Assembly: GCA_946629525.1 (NCBI GenBank)
Contig: CAMOXU010000017.1
Location: forward strand, 1-36,279
Direction: 5' to 3'
DNA: 36,279 nt
Source of the DNA: an uncultured Clostridia bacterium
Lineage (GTDB): Bacteria; Bacillota; Clostridia; Lachnospirales; Lachnospiraceae
Both the position numbers and the translations under genes were made by a program. Of this stretch, positions 18,781 to 27,324 are shown piece after piece (the stretch's first letter is position 1; the number at the start of each line of letters is the position of its first letter). The notes beneath the pieces are model-generated. The model had not been told where the DNA came from. It ran no database searches and worked only from the letters and a program-made list of their open reading frames with translations.

Positions 18781-19449
18781 ATGACATCTGCAATTATACT
18801 TGCCGCTGGCAGAGGACAGAGAATGGGAACGGAGCTGCCCAAGCAGTTCCTCTCCATGGGAGACGGCATGCTCCTCACGAAGACCATCAGGGTCTTTGAG
18901 GAGAGCAGTGTGATCCAGGATATTGTGCTCGTCACAGGGAAAGACTGGGTCGGTTTCTGCAGGACGGAGATCGTTGAGAGAGAAGGGTTCCGAAAGGTCC
19001 GGAAAATCGTGACTGGCGGAAAGGAGCGGTATGACTCTGTCTATCAGGGGCTTCTTGCCTGCCCGAACGCTGACTATGTGTTCATCCACGACGGGGCAAG
19101 ACCCTTCGTGACGGAAGATATCCTTGTGCGCACGCAGGAGGCGGTGGAAAAGTATGATGCCTGTGCTGTCGGCGTCCCGACCAAGGATACGATAAAGATC
19201 GCAGACGGGGATGAATTTGTGGAGAGCACGCCGCCCCGGAAAAACGTCTGGAATATTCAGACCCCGCAGGCCTTCTCCTATCCCCTGATCCGCGCGGCCT
19301 ATGAGCTCGTCCGGGAGAATAATATGACCGGCATTACCGACGATGCGATGATCATCGAGAGATCGAAGCTTGCGAAGGTAAAGCTCGTCATGGGATCCTA
19401 CTATAATATAAAGATCACGACCCCGGAAGATATGAAATGGCTAATGTGA
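18781..19449 (+). CDS. ispD: 2-C-methyl-D-erythritol 4-phosphate cytidylyltransferase
   Basis: AIILAAGRGQRMGTELPKQFL...VFIHDGARPFV...VPTKDTIK...WNIQTPQAF. Confidence 0.92.
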   Translation: MTSAIILAAGRGQRMGTELPKQFLSMGDGMLLTKTIRVFEESSVIQDIVLVTGKDWVGFCRTEIVEREGFRKVRKIVTGGKERYDSVYQGLLACPNADYVFIHDGARPFVTEDILVRTQEAVEKYDACAVGVPTKDTIKIADGDEFVESTPPRKNVWNIQTPQAFSYPLIRAAYELVRENNMTGITDDAMIIERSKLAKVKLVMGSYYNIKITTPEDMKWLM

Positions 19450-19455
19450 TGCGAT

Positions 19456-19502
19456 AAAGAAAGAATCCCGGAAAGCCGATGACTTCCCGGGATTCTTTCT
19501 TT
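19456..19502. terminator. Bidirectional terminator
   Basis: AAAGAAAGAATCCCGG ... CCGGGATTCTTTCTTT (16-bp stem). Confidence 0.9.
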
Positions 19503-19512
19503 GATAACTGAG

Positions 19513-19598
19513 CGGAGAGGATGGGATTCGAACCCATGCGCCCTTGCGGACAAACGGTTTTCAAGACCGCCTCGTTATGACCACTTCGATACCTCTCC
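19513..19598 (-). tRNA. tRNA-Ser (anticodon TGA)
   Basis: Reverse complement GGAGAGGTATCGAAGTGGTC...CTTGAAAA...GGTTCGAATCCCATCCTCTCCG folds as a type II tRNA. Confidence 0.95.
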
Positions 19599-19721
19599 GT
19601 ATTGTCTGTACCCCCGTTCTTTTCGAGAGCATTGTTATTATAGCAAAGGGCGGGAGTCTATGCAAGTCTTTTTCACCGGCAGCGCGGAAAAGCGGAGCCC
19701 ATTTGCATTCGCTCAAAAGAA

Positions 19722-19750
19722 TTGCGCACGGCACAGGCATCTGCTATAAT
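19722..19750 (+). promoter_or_regulatory. Candidate promoter for cobS
   Basis: TTGCGC - 17 bp - TATAAT. Confidence 0.55.
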
Positions 19751-19872
19751 CGGGTTGCTTTTGGAGATGAAATCTTCGGAGGAGGCATCCGCGCAGATGA
19801 GAAGGCGCTCTGCAGCCTGCGCGGTGCAGCAGGAACGCTGGTGCGTTCCTTTGAACTATGCGGAGGTCACGG

Positions 19873-20667
19873 ATGACGCTGCTCTTTTCGTTTATCATAT
19901 GCTTTTCCCTATATACGAAGATCCCCATGCCGCGCGTTGAGTGGACGAAGGAGAACATGCGCTTCTCCATCTGTTTCTTTCCCCTCGTCGGAGCTCTTGC
20001 AGGACTTTTCGAAGGGCTCTGGATCCTTGCCTGCATGCACTTCGGCATCGGACGTCTCACGGAAGTTCTGGTCCTCGCGGCGATACCGATCATACTGACC
20101 GGCGGGATCCACCTTGACGGGTTCATGGATACGATGGACGCCGTGAATTCCTGGCAGGACCGGGAGCGGAAGCTCGAGATCCTGAAGGACAGCCATATCG
20201 GAGCATTCTCCGTCATCATGCTTCTGCTCTATTATCTGCTGGACATCGCAGCGATGAGTTCCCTGCTGGACCGGCTGTCGGAACAGGGCCTTACCGAAAA
20301 AGAATTCTTTCTGAAGCTTCTCCCCTTTCTTCTCATTCCGGTCTTTGCGAGAGCGGTGACGGGAACGGTCCTCGTTTTCGGAAAAAGCGCGAGAACGGGC
20401 GGAATCGCATACACCTTTGCGGAAGCGGGAAATATTCCGGCAGTCAGGATCGTCATGGTCTGCTGGGATGTCGTTCTTCCCATTCTCACAGGGTTCATAA
20501 ATCCGCCTGCCGGGATCGGGTTCGCCATTCTGGCAGCGGGAGGAGCGGCATTTTTCCTGAAAGATACACAGAAAAAGTTCGGCGGGATCACGGGAGATCT
20601 CTGCGGCTGCCTGATCCTTATGGTCGAGCTGCTTCTTCTCATCGGATACAGGATCCTGCTCAGATAA
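19873..20667 (+). CDS. cobS: Adenosylcobinamide-GDP ribazoletransferase
   Basis: FSLYTKIPMPRVEW...GGIHLDGFMDTMDAVNSWQDRERKLEILKDSHIGAF. Confidence 0.93.
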   Translation: MTLLFSFIICFSLYTKIPMPRVEWTKENMRFSICFFPLVGALAGLFEGLWILACMHFGIGRLTEVLVLAAIPIILTGGIHLDGFMDTMDAVNSWQDRERKLEILKDSHIGAFSVIMLLLYYLLDIAAMSSLLDRLSEQGLTEKEFFLKLLPFLLIPVFARAVTGTVLVFGKSARTGGIAYTFAEAGNIPAVRIVMVCWDVVLPILTGFINPPAGIGFAILAAGGAAFFLKDTQKKFGGITGDLCGCLILMVELLLLIGYRILLR

Positions 20668-20692
20668 ATCTTTGGAAGAGGTCGGCGGACGC

Positions 20693-21310
20693 ATGGAATT
20701 GATTTTTATCAGACACGGGAAGACACAGGGGAATCTGGAGGGCCGGTATGTCGGCCGGACGGATGAGGCGATCCTTCCGGAGAGCCGGCAGGAAATTCTC
20801 TCGCGGAAAATGAAAAACGAATACCCTCCTGCGGACATCATTTTTACGAGCCCGATGCTTCGATGCATCGAGACTGCGCAGATCATCTATCCGGGGCAGG
20901 AGCTCATCGAGATCCCCGATTTTCGCGAATGCGATTTCGGAGAATTCGAGATGAAAAGCTTCGCGGAGCTCGACGGCCGGGCGGACTATCAGGCCTGGAT
21001 CGACGGGGGCGGGAAAGATCCTTTCCCGGGCGGAGAGTCGATGGAAATGGTAAGGAAGCGCACCATGCGCGGGTTTTATCGCGCCATGGAGATGGCTTCC
21101 CGGGGACCGGAGGGCCTTATGGAGAAACTGCCCGGAATGAATGAGCTGATGATGCCGGGACTCACCCCGGGCGCGGATTCCGCCGCATTTGTCGTTCACG
21201 GCGGAACGATCATGTCGATCCTCAGCGCGGTCTGCGGCGGGGATTTTTATGACTATCAGATCGGAAATGGAGAATGCGTGACCGTTACAGTCGAGCCGCC
21301 GCTCATGTGA
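20693..21310 (+). CDS. Histidine phosphatase family protein (possible alpha-ribazole phosphatase)
   Basis: ELIFIRHGKTQGNLEGRYVGRTDE RHG motif; adjacency to cobS suggests a CobC-like role. Confidence 0.85.
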   Translation: MELIFIRHGKTQGNLEGRYVGRTDEAILPESRQEILSRKMKNEYPPADIIFTSPMLRCIETAQIIYPGQELIEIPDFRECDFGEFEMKSFAELDGRADYQAWIDGGGKDPFPGGESMEMVRKRTMRGFYRAMEMASRGPEGLMEKLPGMNELMMPGLTPGADSAAFVVHGGTIMSILSAVCGGDFYDYQIGNGECVTVTVEPPLM

Positions 21311-21422
21311 CGAAGGGGATTTTAAGAGGAGACGCTGACAACGTCTGCGCGGTCCGGAAGGTGCTTCGCACTTTGCGCGGCGCGGCATGACGCCGGGGCG
21401 CTCCTGATCATGGAGAAACAGA

Positions 21423-22352
21423 ATGAAAAGAATTGTGACCATTCAGGATATATCCTGCATCGGAAGGTGCTCGCTCACCGCTGCGCTTCCGGTCATCTCG
21501 TGCATGGGCGTGGAGACGTGCGTCATTCCGACAGCTGTCCTGTCGAATCATACGGCTTTTTCGGGCTTTACCTTCCGCAGCCTGACTGATGAGATCGGGA
21601 AGATCTCGGATGAGTGGAAGAGACAGGATCTGCATTTCGATGCGATCTACACAGGCTATCTGGGATCGGCGGATCAGATCCGGATCGTGGAGGATTTCAT
21701 CGACCGGTTCAAAGATGAGAATACGCTTATCATCGTGGATCCCGCCATGGCGGACTTCGGCGTCCTCTACAAGGGCTTCGATGCGGATTTTGTTGCGGCG
21801 ATGCGTGAACTCTGCCGGAAGGCTGATATCATTGTTCCGAACATCACAGAGGCGGCATTTCTTCTGGAAGAGCCCTACCATGATCCGTGGGAGAAGAGAG
21901 ACGGGGAAGCGAATATCCGAATGACTCCCGAAGAGTCGGAGGCAGCCACGCTCCATATTAAAGAACTGCTCAGACGGCTTACAGGCCTCGGTGCCGGGAA
22001 AGCGGTCCTGACCGGGGTGAGGAATGCGGAGGGAAGGATCGGCTCGGCCGCATACGATCTGCGGACGGAAAAGTACTATGAGCATTTTGCGGCGTTCTAT
22101 CCGATGCATTTTCATGGGACGGGCGATCTGTACGCATCTGTCCTGACGGGGGCGATGACCCGCGGGCTTGAGCTTTCTGAGGCGATGGGGCTCGCAGTGG
22201 ATTTTATCGCGGAATGCGCCAGGATCACTCTGAGAGATCCGGACCGACGCTGGTACGGAGTGAACTTCGAGGAGGCGATCCCGTATCTCGTCGACAGGCT
22301 CCGCGCGATCCAGGAGGATCCGGACTCGCCGATCCTTCGGTACGGTATCTGA
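21423..22352 (+). CDS. Pyridoxamine/pyridoxal kinase, PfkB/ribokinase superfamily
   Basis: VTIQDISCIGRCSLTAALPVISCMGVETCVIPTAVLSNHTAF...FHGTGDLYASVL. Confidence 0.9.
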   Translation: MKRIVTIQDISCIGRCSLTAALPVISCMGVETCVIPTAVLSNHTAFSGFTFRSLTDEIGKISDEWKRQDLHFDAIYTGYLGSADQIRIVEDFIDRFKDENTLIIVDPAMADFGVLYKGFDADFVAAMRELCRKADIIVPNITEAAFLLEEPYHDPWEKRDGEANIRMTPEESEAATLHIKELLRRLTGLGAGKAVLTGVRNAEGRIGSAAYDLRTEKYYEHFAAFYPMHFHGTGDLYASVLTGAMTRGLELSEAMGLAVDFIAECARITLRDPDRRWYGVNFEEAIPYLVDRLRAIQEDPDSPILRYGI

Positions 22353-22417
22353 GCGATCGATGCGCGCGGTTGAGAAGCCGGCGCTTAAAAGAGCGGGAGA
22401 TAAGACCGCAGCACCTG

Positions 22418-22444
22418 AAAGCCCTTTACATAAGGGCTTTTTTT
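22418..22444 (+). terminator. Rho-independent terminator
   Basis: AAAGCCCTT-TACAT-AAGGGCTTT followed by TTTT. Confidence 0.9.
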
Positions 22445-22457
22445 CTGTATAATTTTA

Positions 22458-22476
22458 AATGAGATATAATCTCATT
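22458..22476. promoter_or_regulatory. Perfect 8-3-8 inverted repeat overlapping a TATAAT -10 element; candidate Fur/PerR-type operator
   Basis: AATGAGAT-ATA-ATCTCATT, with TATAAT at 22465-22470, about 70 bp upstream of a Fur-family gene. Confidence 0.65.
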
Positions 22477-22546
22477 AGTTAGCTGTGGCAAATGCTCGAA
22501 GAGTACACGTTTCATCGGACTGGAAGGTCTTAAATCGGAGGCTGCC

Positions 22547-22969
22547 ATGACAAAAACAGAAAAGAGACGGACGAACCAGAAGAATGCGATCCGTGAAGCG
22601 CTCTTTCGCATGGACAACCATCCGACCGCTTCCATGGTGGCAGAGGAGCTCTCGGGAGAAGTGCACAAGGCTTCCCGCGCGACGGTCTTCCGGGTCCTTG
22701 CGGATGCCGCGGAAGAAGGCCGGATCAGCCGGATCCAGCTGCTCGGCGAGGATGTCCGCTACGACTATAAGACCGATCCTCACTACCATCTGCACTGCGT
22801 GCGCTGCGGAAGGATCTGGGACAGTGCTCTGCCGTATGACTCTGCTCTGGATGCGGCTGCCTCTCTGAATGGTTTTCTGGTGGAGAGTCACCTTATCGAA
22901 TTCCGCGGGATCTGTGAAGAGTGCAGACAGCGTGAGGGGAATGAGAACGGTTCTCAGAGTGATCTGTGA
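22547..22969 (+). CDS. Fur-family transcriptional regulator (PerR-like)
   Basis: MTKTEKRRTNQKNAIREALF...ASRATVFRVL...HYHLHCVRCGRIWD...CEEC zinc motifs. Confidence 0.88.
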   Translation: MTKTEKRRTNQKNAIREALFRMDNHPTASMVAEELSGEVHKASRATVFRVLADAAEEGRISRIQLLGEDVRYDYKTDPHYHLHCVRCGRIWDSALPYDSALDAAASLNGFLVESHLIEFRGICEECRQREGNENGSQSDL

Positions 22970-23013
22970 ATCGCCTGGCAGGATTTGAAAAATTAATCTG
23001 GAAATGAAAAGAC

Positions 23014-23043
23014 AGTGCCGGAATCCGGCACTTTTTCTTTTTC
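23014..23043 (+). terminator. Rho-independent terminator
   Basis: AGTGCCGG-AAT-CCGGCACT followed by TTTTTCTTTTTC. Confidence 0.9.
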
Positions 23044-23175
23044 AGGCAATTCGAAAAAGTCTTCGCAATTTTAACTCTTTTGCTCAAAAAAATCCTTTGT
23101 ATGATAAAATAGATGCAGGATTTGTTGGTAAAAATCCCTTTTTGCGGCAGTTTTTGAGTAACGGAGGATTCATCT

Positions 23176-25626
23176 ATGAAGTGTCTGATTCTTGCAGGCG
23201 GACGCGGCGAACGCATGTGGCCGCTTTCGAGACATAATTATCCGAAGCAGTTTATCGAAATTCAGAAGAACCATTCTCTCTTCCAGGAAACAGTCTCCCG
23301 TAATCTTCCTTTCTGCGATGAGTTCATCATCATTACGAGGGCGGAATACCGCTTTATCGTAGAAGATCAGATGAAGGCTTTCCAGGGGACGCCGTATCGT
23401 TGTGTATACGAGGAGGAATCCCGCGGGACCATGCAGGCGATCGCGCTCGCATGCCTTGATCTGACACCCTCGGAATATGTATTTGTTGTCGTTTCCGACC
23501 ATGTCATCTACTCCCGGCCGGAGTCGGGGAGCGGTGAGATGGATTATAAGGACTGTGTCATGCAGGCCAAGGAATATGCCCGTCAGGACAGGATCTCCCT
23601 CTTTACGCTGCGCGAGACCTCGATCAACAGGCGCTTCGGCTACATTCTCGACCTGAAGCCGGATGGCGTCGTCGGCCGCTTTATTGAAAAGCCGACCGAA
23701 GAGCAGGCTGCTGCGATCGACTTCCGCAAGGAGGCTGTCTACCGGAACCTCGGCATGCTGCTTTTCCGGGTGGATGTGTTCCTGAATGAACTTCGTCTCA
23801 ATTCGCCGGAGGAATATTACAAGTGCCGCGTCGTCTATGACGAGCGGCTTACCGTCAACGCGAAGCTCACCTACGGGATCGAGGATTCCCAGGTGACCTA
23901 TGATCTCACGGCTGCCAGAAAGCGGAGCGCCCTCATCGACGCCCCGACGCTGACGGGCAACTATGCCTACTATCCCGCGGAAATCGAGAAAGTGTTCCGG
24001 GAGGTATCCATCGCGAAGGAGCTTCTCGAGAAGACCGACAAGCTTTCTGCGGTAAAGGGTGTTTTCCTGTGGAGCCAGATCGACGCCCTGGAGGATATCA
24101 CGGATACGGACTATTTCCTGGGTTCTGAAAATGTAGTGACGAACGACTGCTACAACGCAATCGTCATGAATAACTCCTCCAAACAGACGGTGGTGGTCAA
24201 CGGTCTCGACAACGTGATCGTGGCAAATACACCGGACGCGGTCTACATCGGCCGATACGGCAGATCCGCCGAGGTCCGCGAGATCATCCGCAATACGCCG
24301 GAGCTTTCGGCCGTTGCGGAGTCCGGAACCGTCTTCTACAGGCCCTGGGGCCATTATGAGGAACTGGTCAACACGGGACATTACCGTGTGCGCCGTGTCT
24401 TCGTCCCCTCGGGCAATACGATCCCGCTGCACAGCCATGTGAGAAGAGCGAAGAACGTCATGATCGTCGAGGGCGAGGCGAAGATCGTAAAGAACGGCGA
24501 GTCGAAGATCTACGGCGTCAATATGAACGAATCGTTCCCGGCGGGCTGCGAGCACTCGATCAGCAACAGCGGGAAGGACGAGCTCGTCTTCATCGAGACG
24601 ACCATCGGCGATACCGGCAAGGAATCGGATTTCGTCCTCAGCAAGAGCGCTGACAGATTCGGCGCGGGGTACGCTGTGGAGCCCCTCATCCGCCTCATGC
24701 CGGCCTTCAAGGACAATCTGTGGGGCGGCACGAAGCTTCGCGACATATACGGCATGAAGTGCGACTATGACATCATCGCGGAGGCATGGATGATGTCGGC
24801 GCACAAGGCAGGGCAGAGCATTCTGGCAAGCGGAGACTATCGCGGCATGTATTTCGGCGATTACCTCAAAGGGGCAGGAAAGGAAGTCCTCGGATGGAAA
24901 TGCAGCCCGCTGCAGAACTTCCCGCTTCTCGCTAAGTTCATCGACGCGAAGGACGCGCTCTCCGTGCAGGTCCACCCGAACGACGATTATGCTCTGGAGC
25001 GCGAAAATGACTACGGAAAGAACGAAATGTGGTATGTCATGGACGCGGAGCCGGGTGCGGGACTCTACGTTGGCTTTAACCGGGATGTCTCTGCAGAGGA
25101 AGTGGAGCGAAGGATCGCGGAGAACACCATCATGGAAGTCCTCAACTTCTTCGAGACGAAGCCGGGTGACGTCTATTATATCCCGGCCGGGACCGTCCAC
25201 GCGATCGGCGGAGGAAATCTGATCTGCGAGATCCAGCAGAGCTCCAACTGTACCTACCGTCTGTACGACTTTGACCGTCGGGACAAGTTCGGCAATCCCC
25301 GTGAGCTGCACGTAAAGAAAGCTCTCGACGTCCTGAACTTTAAGAAATATGTGCCGGCGGAGTTCGAGAAGGAAGAAGACGAGGCGGGAACGACGGTCAC
25401 GCGCTGCAAGTACTTTGAGGTCACGGTCTACGAGGTCGAGGATCACACCGAGGTCGCGATGGACACGAGCAAGTTCACATCCGTCATCTGCATGAGGGGC
25501 GAGGGAACGATCAGCTTCTGCGGGTCCTCCATGGACGTGAAGGCGGGCGACAGTGTCTTTGTGCCGGCGATGGAAGGAATTCTCGCTGCAGACGGGAAGA
25601 TGACCCTGATCCTGTCCCACGTATAA
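23176..25626 (+). CDS. Fusion: mannose-1-phosphate guanylyltransferase + PMI type II-like cupin + type I mannose-6-phosphate isomerase
   Basis: N-term LAGGRGERMWPLSRHNYPKQF; middle RPWGHYEEL...YRVRRVFVPSGNTIPLHSH; C-term LMPAFKDNLWGGTKLRD...VQVHPNDDYA...GTVHAIGGGNLICEIQQSSNCTYRLYDFDR. Confidence 0.92.
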   Translation: MKCLILAGGRGERMWPLSRHNYPKQFIEIQKNHSLFQETVSRNLPFCDEFIIITRAEYRFIVEDQMKAFQGTPYRCVYEEESRGTMQAIALACLDLTPSEYVFVVVSDHVIYSRPESGSGEMDYKDCVMQAKEYARQDRISLFTLRETSINRRFGYILDLKPDGVVGRFIEKPTEEQAAAIDFRKEAVYRNLGMLLFRVDVFLNELRLNSPEEYYKCRVVYDERLTVNAKLTYGIEDSQVTYDLTAARKRSALIDAPTLTGNYAYYPAEIEKVFREVSIAKELLEKTDKLSAVKGVFLWSQIDALEDITDTDYFLGSENVVTNDCYNAIVMNNSSKQTVVVNGLDNVIVANTPDAVYIGRYGRSAEVREIIRNTPELSAVAESGTVFYRPWGHYEELVNTGHYRVRRVFVPSGNTIPLHSHVRRAKNVMIVEGEAKIVKNGESKIYGVNMNESFPAGCEHSISNSGKDELVFIETTIGDTGKESDFVLSKSADRFGAGYAVEPLIRLMPAFKDNLWGGTKLRDIYGMKCDYDIIAEAWMMSAHKAGQSILASGDYRGMYFGDYLKGAGKEVLGWKCSPLQNFPLLAKFIDAKDALSVQVHPNDDYALERENDYGKNEMWYVMDAEPGAGLYVGFNRDVSAEEVERRIAENTIMEVLNFFETKPGDVYYIPAGTVHAIGGGNLICEIQQSSNCTYRLYDFDRRDKFGNPRELHVKKALDVLNFKKYVPAEFEKEEDEAGTTVTRCKYFEVTVYEVEDHTEVAMDTSKFTSVICMRGEGTISFCGSSMDVKAGDSVFVPAMEGILAADGKMTLILSHV

Positions 25627-25705
25627 AGAAAGCCGGGTGCCTGCAGAGGTCTGCAGCTCATGGAGATCGTCTGAATGGACGGCCGGCACACTCAAAAAAG
25701 TTCTA

Positions 25706-25737
25706 TGCTGCGCAGGGCGTGAAGCGCCCTGCGCAGT
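25706..25737. repeat. Perfect 12-bp inverted repeat (hairpin)
   Basis: CTGCGCAGGGCG-TGAAG-CGCCCTGCGCAG (25708-25736). Confidence 0.85.
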
Positions 25738-25738
25738 G

Positions 25739-25863
25739 ATTCATTCCCGGGCTTTGCCGCGTTGACAGCGGCAGACTCTCTATGGTGTGAAGTATCTCCT
25801 GCTAAGAGAATCATTCCCGGGCTTTGCCGCCCTGACAGCGGCAGACTCTCTATGAGGTGAAGC
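25739..25863. repeat. 70-bp-period direct repeat (2 copies of about 53 bp) with an internal hairpin
   Basis: TCATTCCCGGGCTTTGCCGC(GT/CC)TGACAGCGGCAGACTCTCTATG at 25741 and 25811. Confidence 0.9.
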
Positions 25864-25931
25864 TTCCGGTGCAGAGATTCGGTCCGGGAAATCCAGTCCG
25901 GAGAATTTTGCGCAGGAAATAAAAAAAGTAC

Positions 25932-25960
25932 TTGCATGGGAGAATGCTCTCTGCTATAAT
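25932..25960 (+). promoter_or_regulatory. Candidate promoter for tRNA-Ser
   Basis: TTGCAT - 17 bp - TATAAT, about 70 bp upstream of the tRNA. Confidence 0.65.
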
Positions 25961-26026
25961 TAATCTTGCTGTTGCGGATGGCAGCAGCGCACAACATCAT
26001 AAGGAATTATGATTCGAGCAATTTGT

Positions 26027-26116
26027 GGAGAAGTACCCAAGCTGGCCGAAGGGACACCCCTGGAAAGGGTGCAGGTCGTTAATAGCGGCGCGAGGGTTCA
26101 AATCCCTCCTTCTCCG
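26027..26116 (+). tRNA. tRNA-Ser (anticodon GGA)
   Basis: GGAGAAGTACCCAAGCTGGCCGAAGGG...CCTGGAAAG...GGTTCAAATCCCTCCTTCTCCG. Confidence 0.95.
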
Positions 26117-26120
26117 CCTC

Positions 26121-26158
26121 AGGAGCCATGTGTGAAAGCACATGGCTCCTGTTTTTTT
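26121..26158 (+). terminator. Rho-independent terminator
   Basis: AGGAGCCATGTG-TGAAAG-CACATGGCTCCT followed by GTTTTTTT. Confidence 0.95.
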
Positions 26159-26169
26159 GATATCCGATA

Positions 26170-26198
26170 TTGATTTTTAATTAAATTATTTGTACAAT
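26170..26198 (+). promoter_or_regulatory. Candidate promoter for the lacI-family gene
   Basis: TTGATT - 17 bp - TACAAT; a TTGTACAA palindrome overlaps the -10. Confidence 0.5.
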
Positions 26199-26247
26199 TG
26201 TTTAAAATTTAAGTGATTAATTAAGTCTTTTGAGAATCGGTGTCAAT

Positions 26248-27318
26248 ATGGCGGAACGAAAAAAAGTTATTTTAAAAGATATAGCCGAACAGCTGGGCGT
26301 AAGTGTGGTCACGGTATCCAACGCCCTTGCCGGACGCAGAGGAGTGAGCCTTGAGATGCGTCAGAAGATCATCCGTCTGGCCGGAAAGATGGGCTATGAA
26401 TCTGCATACGACCTTTCCGGAGGCGGCAGGACGATAAGGATCGGCATTTTCACGCCCCATAAGGAGTCTCTTGAAGCCACTCCCGTGATCCTTGCGCTCG
26501 GAAAGCAGGAGCTTCGGCGGAACCGCATGAACGAAAAGCTGGTCTTTCTGCCGATTCCCAGACGCGGCAGACGTCTCGACAGCTTCAGTGAAGATCAGTT
26601 TGACGGGTATATCGTCTTCGGTGCCGAATCGCAGGAATTACTGAACAGTATCTGCGAAAAGGCAAGCGTGCCTGTCCTGAGCTTCGGCAGGATCAATGAG
26701 GCTGACCGCACGGACAGTGTAGTCATGGATTGCTTTCACGGAATGTTCCAGGTGGTCTCACGGCTGATCGATATGGGGCACAGACGCATCTGTCTGTTCG
26801 GTGCAACGAACCAGTATGGTCTGGATCAGGAGATGGGATACCGCAAAGCCTTTGATGCCGCCGGTCTCCCTCCGGAGGAAGACATGATCTTCAGAAATTT
26901 CTACATCGGAAAGAACGGGTACCAGAATAAGCAGGAAGACTGCATGCGTCTTGAAGCCCTGATCCGGGAGCAGATGAGCCGGGAAGTGAAACCGACTGCG
27001 ATCGCCTGCGGAAGTGACGGGATTGCGGAGGAAGCACTCAGGATCCTGCGGGAAATGAATATCCGGGTCCCCGAGGATGTCTCGGTCACGGGCTTCTTTA
27101 AAGCGGATGAGGAGGATACGGGGATCGCATCCATGACCTGGCCGATCAGGAACATGGCAAAGGCAGGGATGTACATCCTCCGGAGACGCATGGAGGGCGA
27201 GAAGGACGCATTTGGAGTGATATCCATCCAGGGGAAGTGGTATCCGGGAGGCTCCGTCGCCCGGCCCGATGACGATTTCCCCATGAATCCGACCATCATT
27301 CACATTTTCGGAGAGTAA
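26248..27318 (+). CDS. LacI-family transcriptional regulator
   Basis: VILKDIAEQLGVSVVTVSNALAGRRGVS HTH plus periplasmic-binding-like domain. Confidence 0.9.
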   Translation: MAERKKVILKDIAEQLGVSVVTVSNALAGRRGVSLEMRQKIIRLAGKMGYESAYDLSGGGRTIRIGIFTPHKESLEATPVILALGKQELRRNRMNEKLVFLPIPRRGRRLDSFSEDQFDGYIVFGAESQELLNSICEKASVPVLSFGRINEADRTDSVVMDCFHGMFQVVSRLIDMGHRRICLFGATNQYGLDQEMGYRKAFDAAGLPPEEDMIFRNFYIGKNGYQNKQEDCMRLEALIREQMSREVKPTAIACGSDGIAEEALRILREMNIRVPEDVSVTGFFKADEEDTGIASMTWPIRNMAKAGMYILRRRMEGEKDAFGVISIQGKWYPGGSVARPDDDFPMNPTIIHIFGE

Positions 27319-27324
27319 ACCACA

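Noticed and set aside
19758-19872. Cobalamin riboswitch upstream of cobS
   Set aside because: No recognisable B12-box and the leader is too short for the usual fold.
23170-25695. 841-aa minus-strand ORF (also 3619-5712, 8208-9686 and 11399-12907)
   Set aside because: Antisense to clear conserved genes and in codon register with ftsH, the PBP, the GMP/PMI gene and (for the 8208-9686 ORF) hprK; sequences look like complemented codons with no recognisable family.
25692-26000. 102-aa minus ORF over the 70-bp repeats
   Set aside because: The two repeat copies are in different frames because the period is not a multiple of 3; no protein-like conservation.
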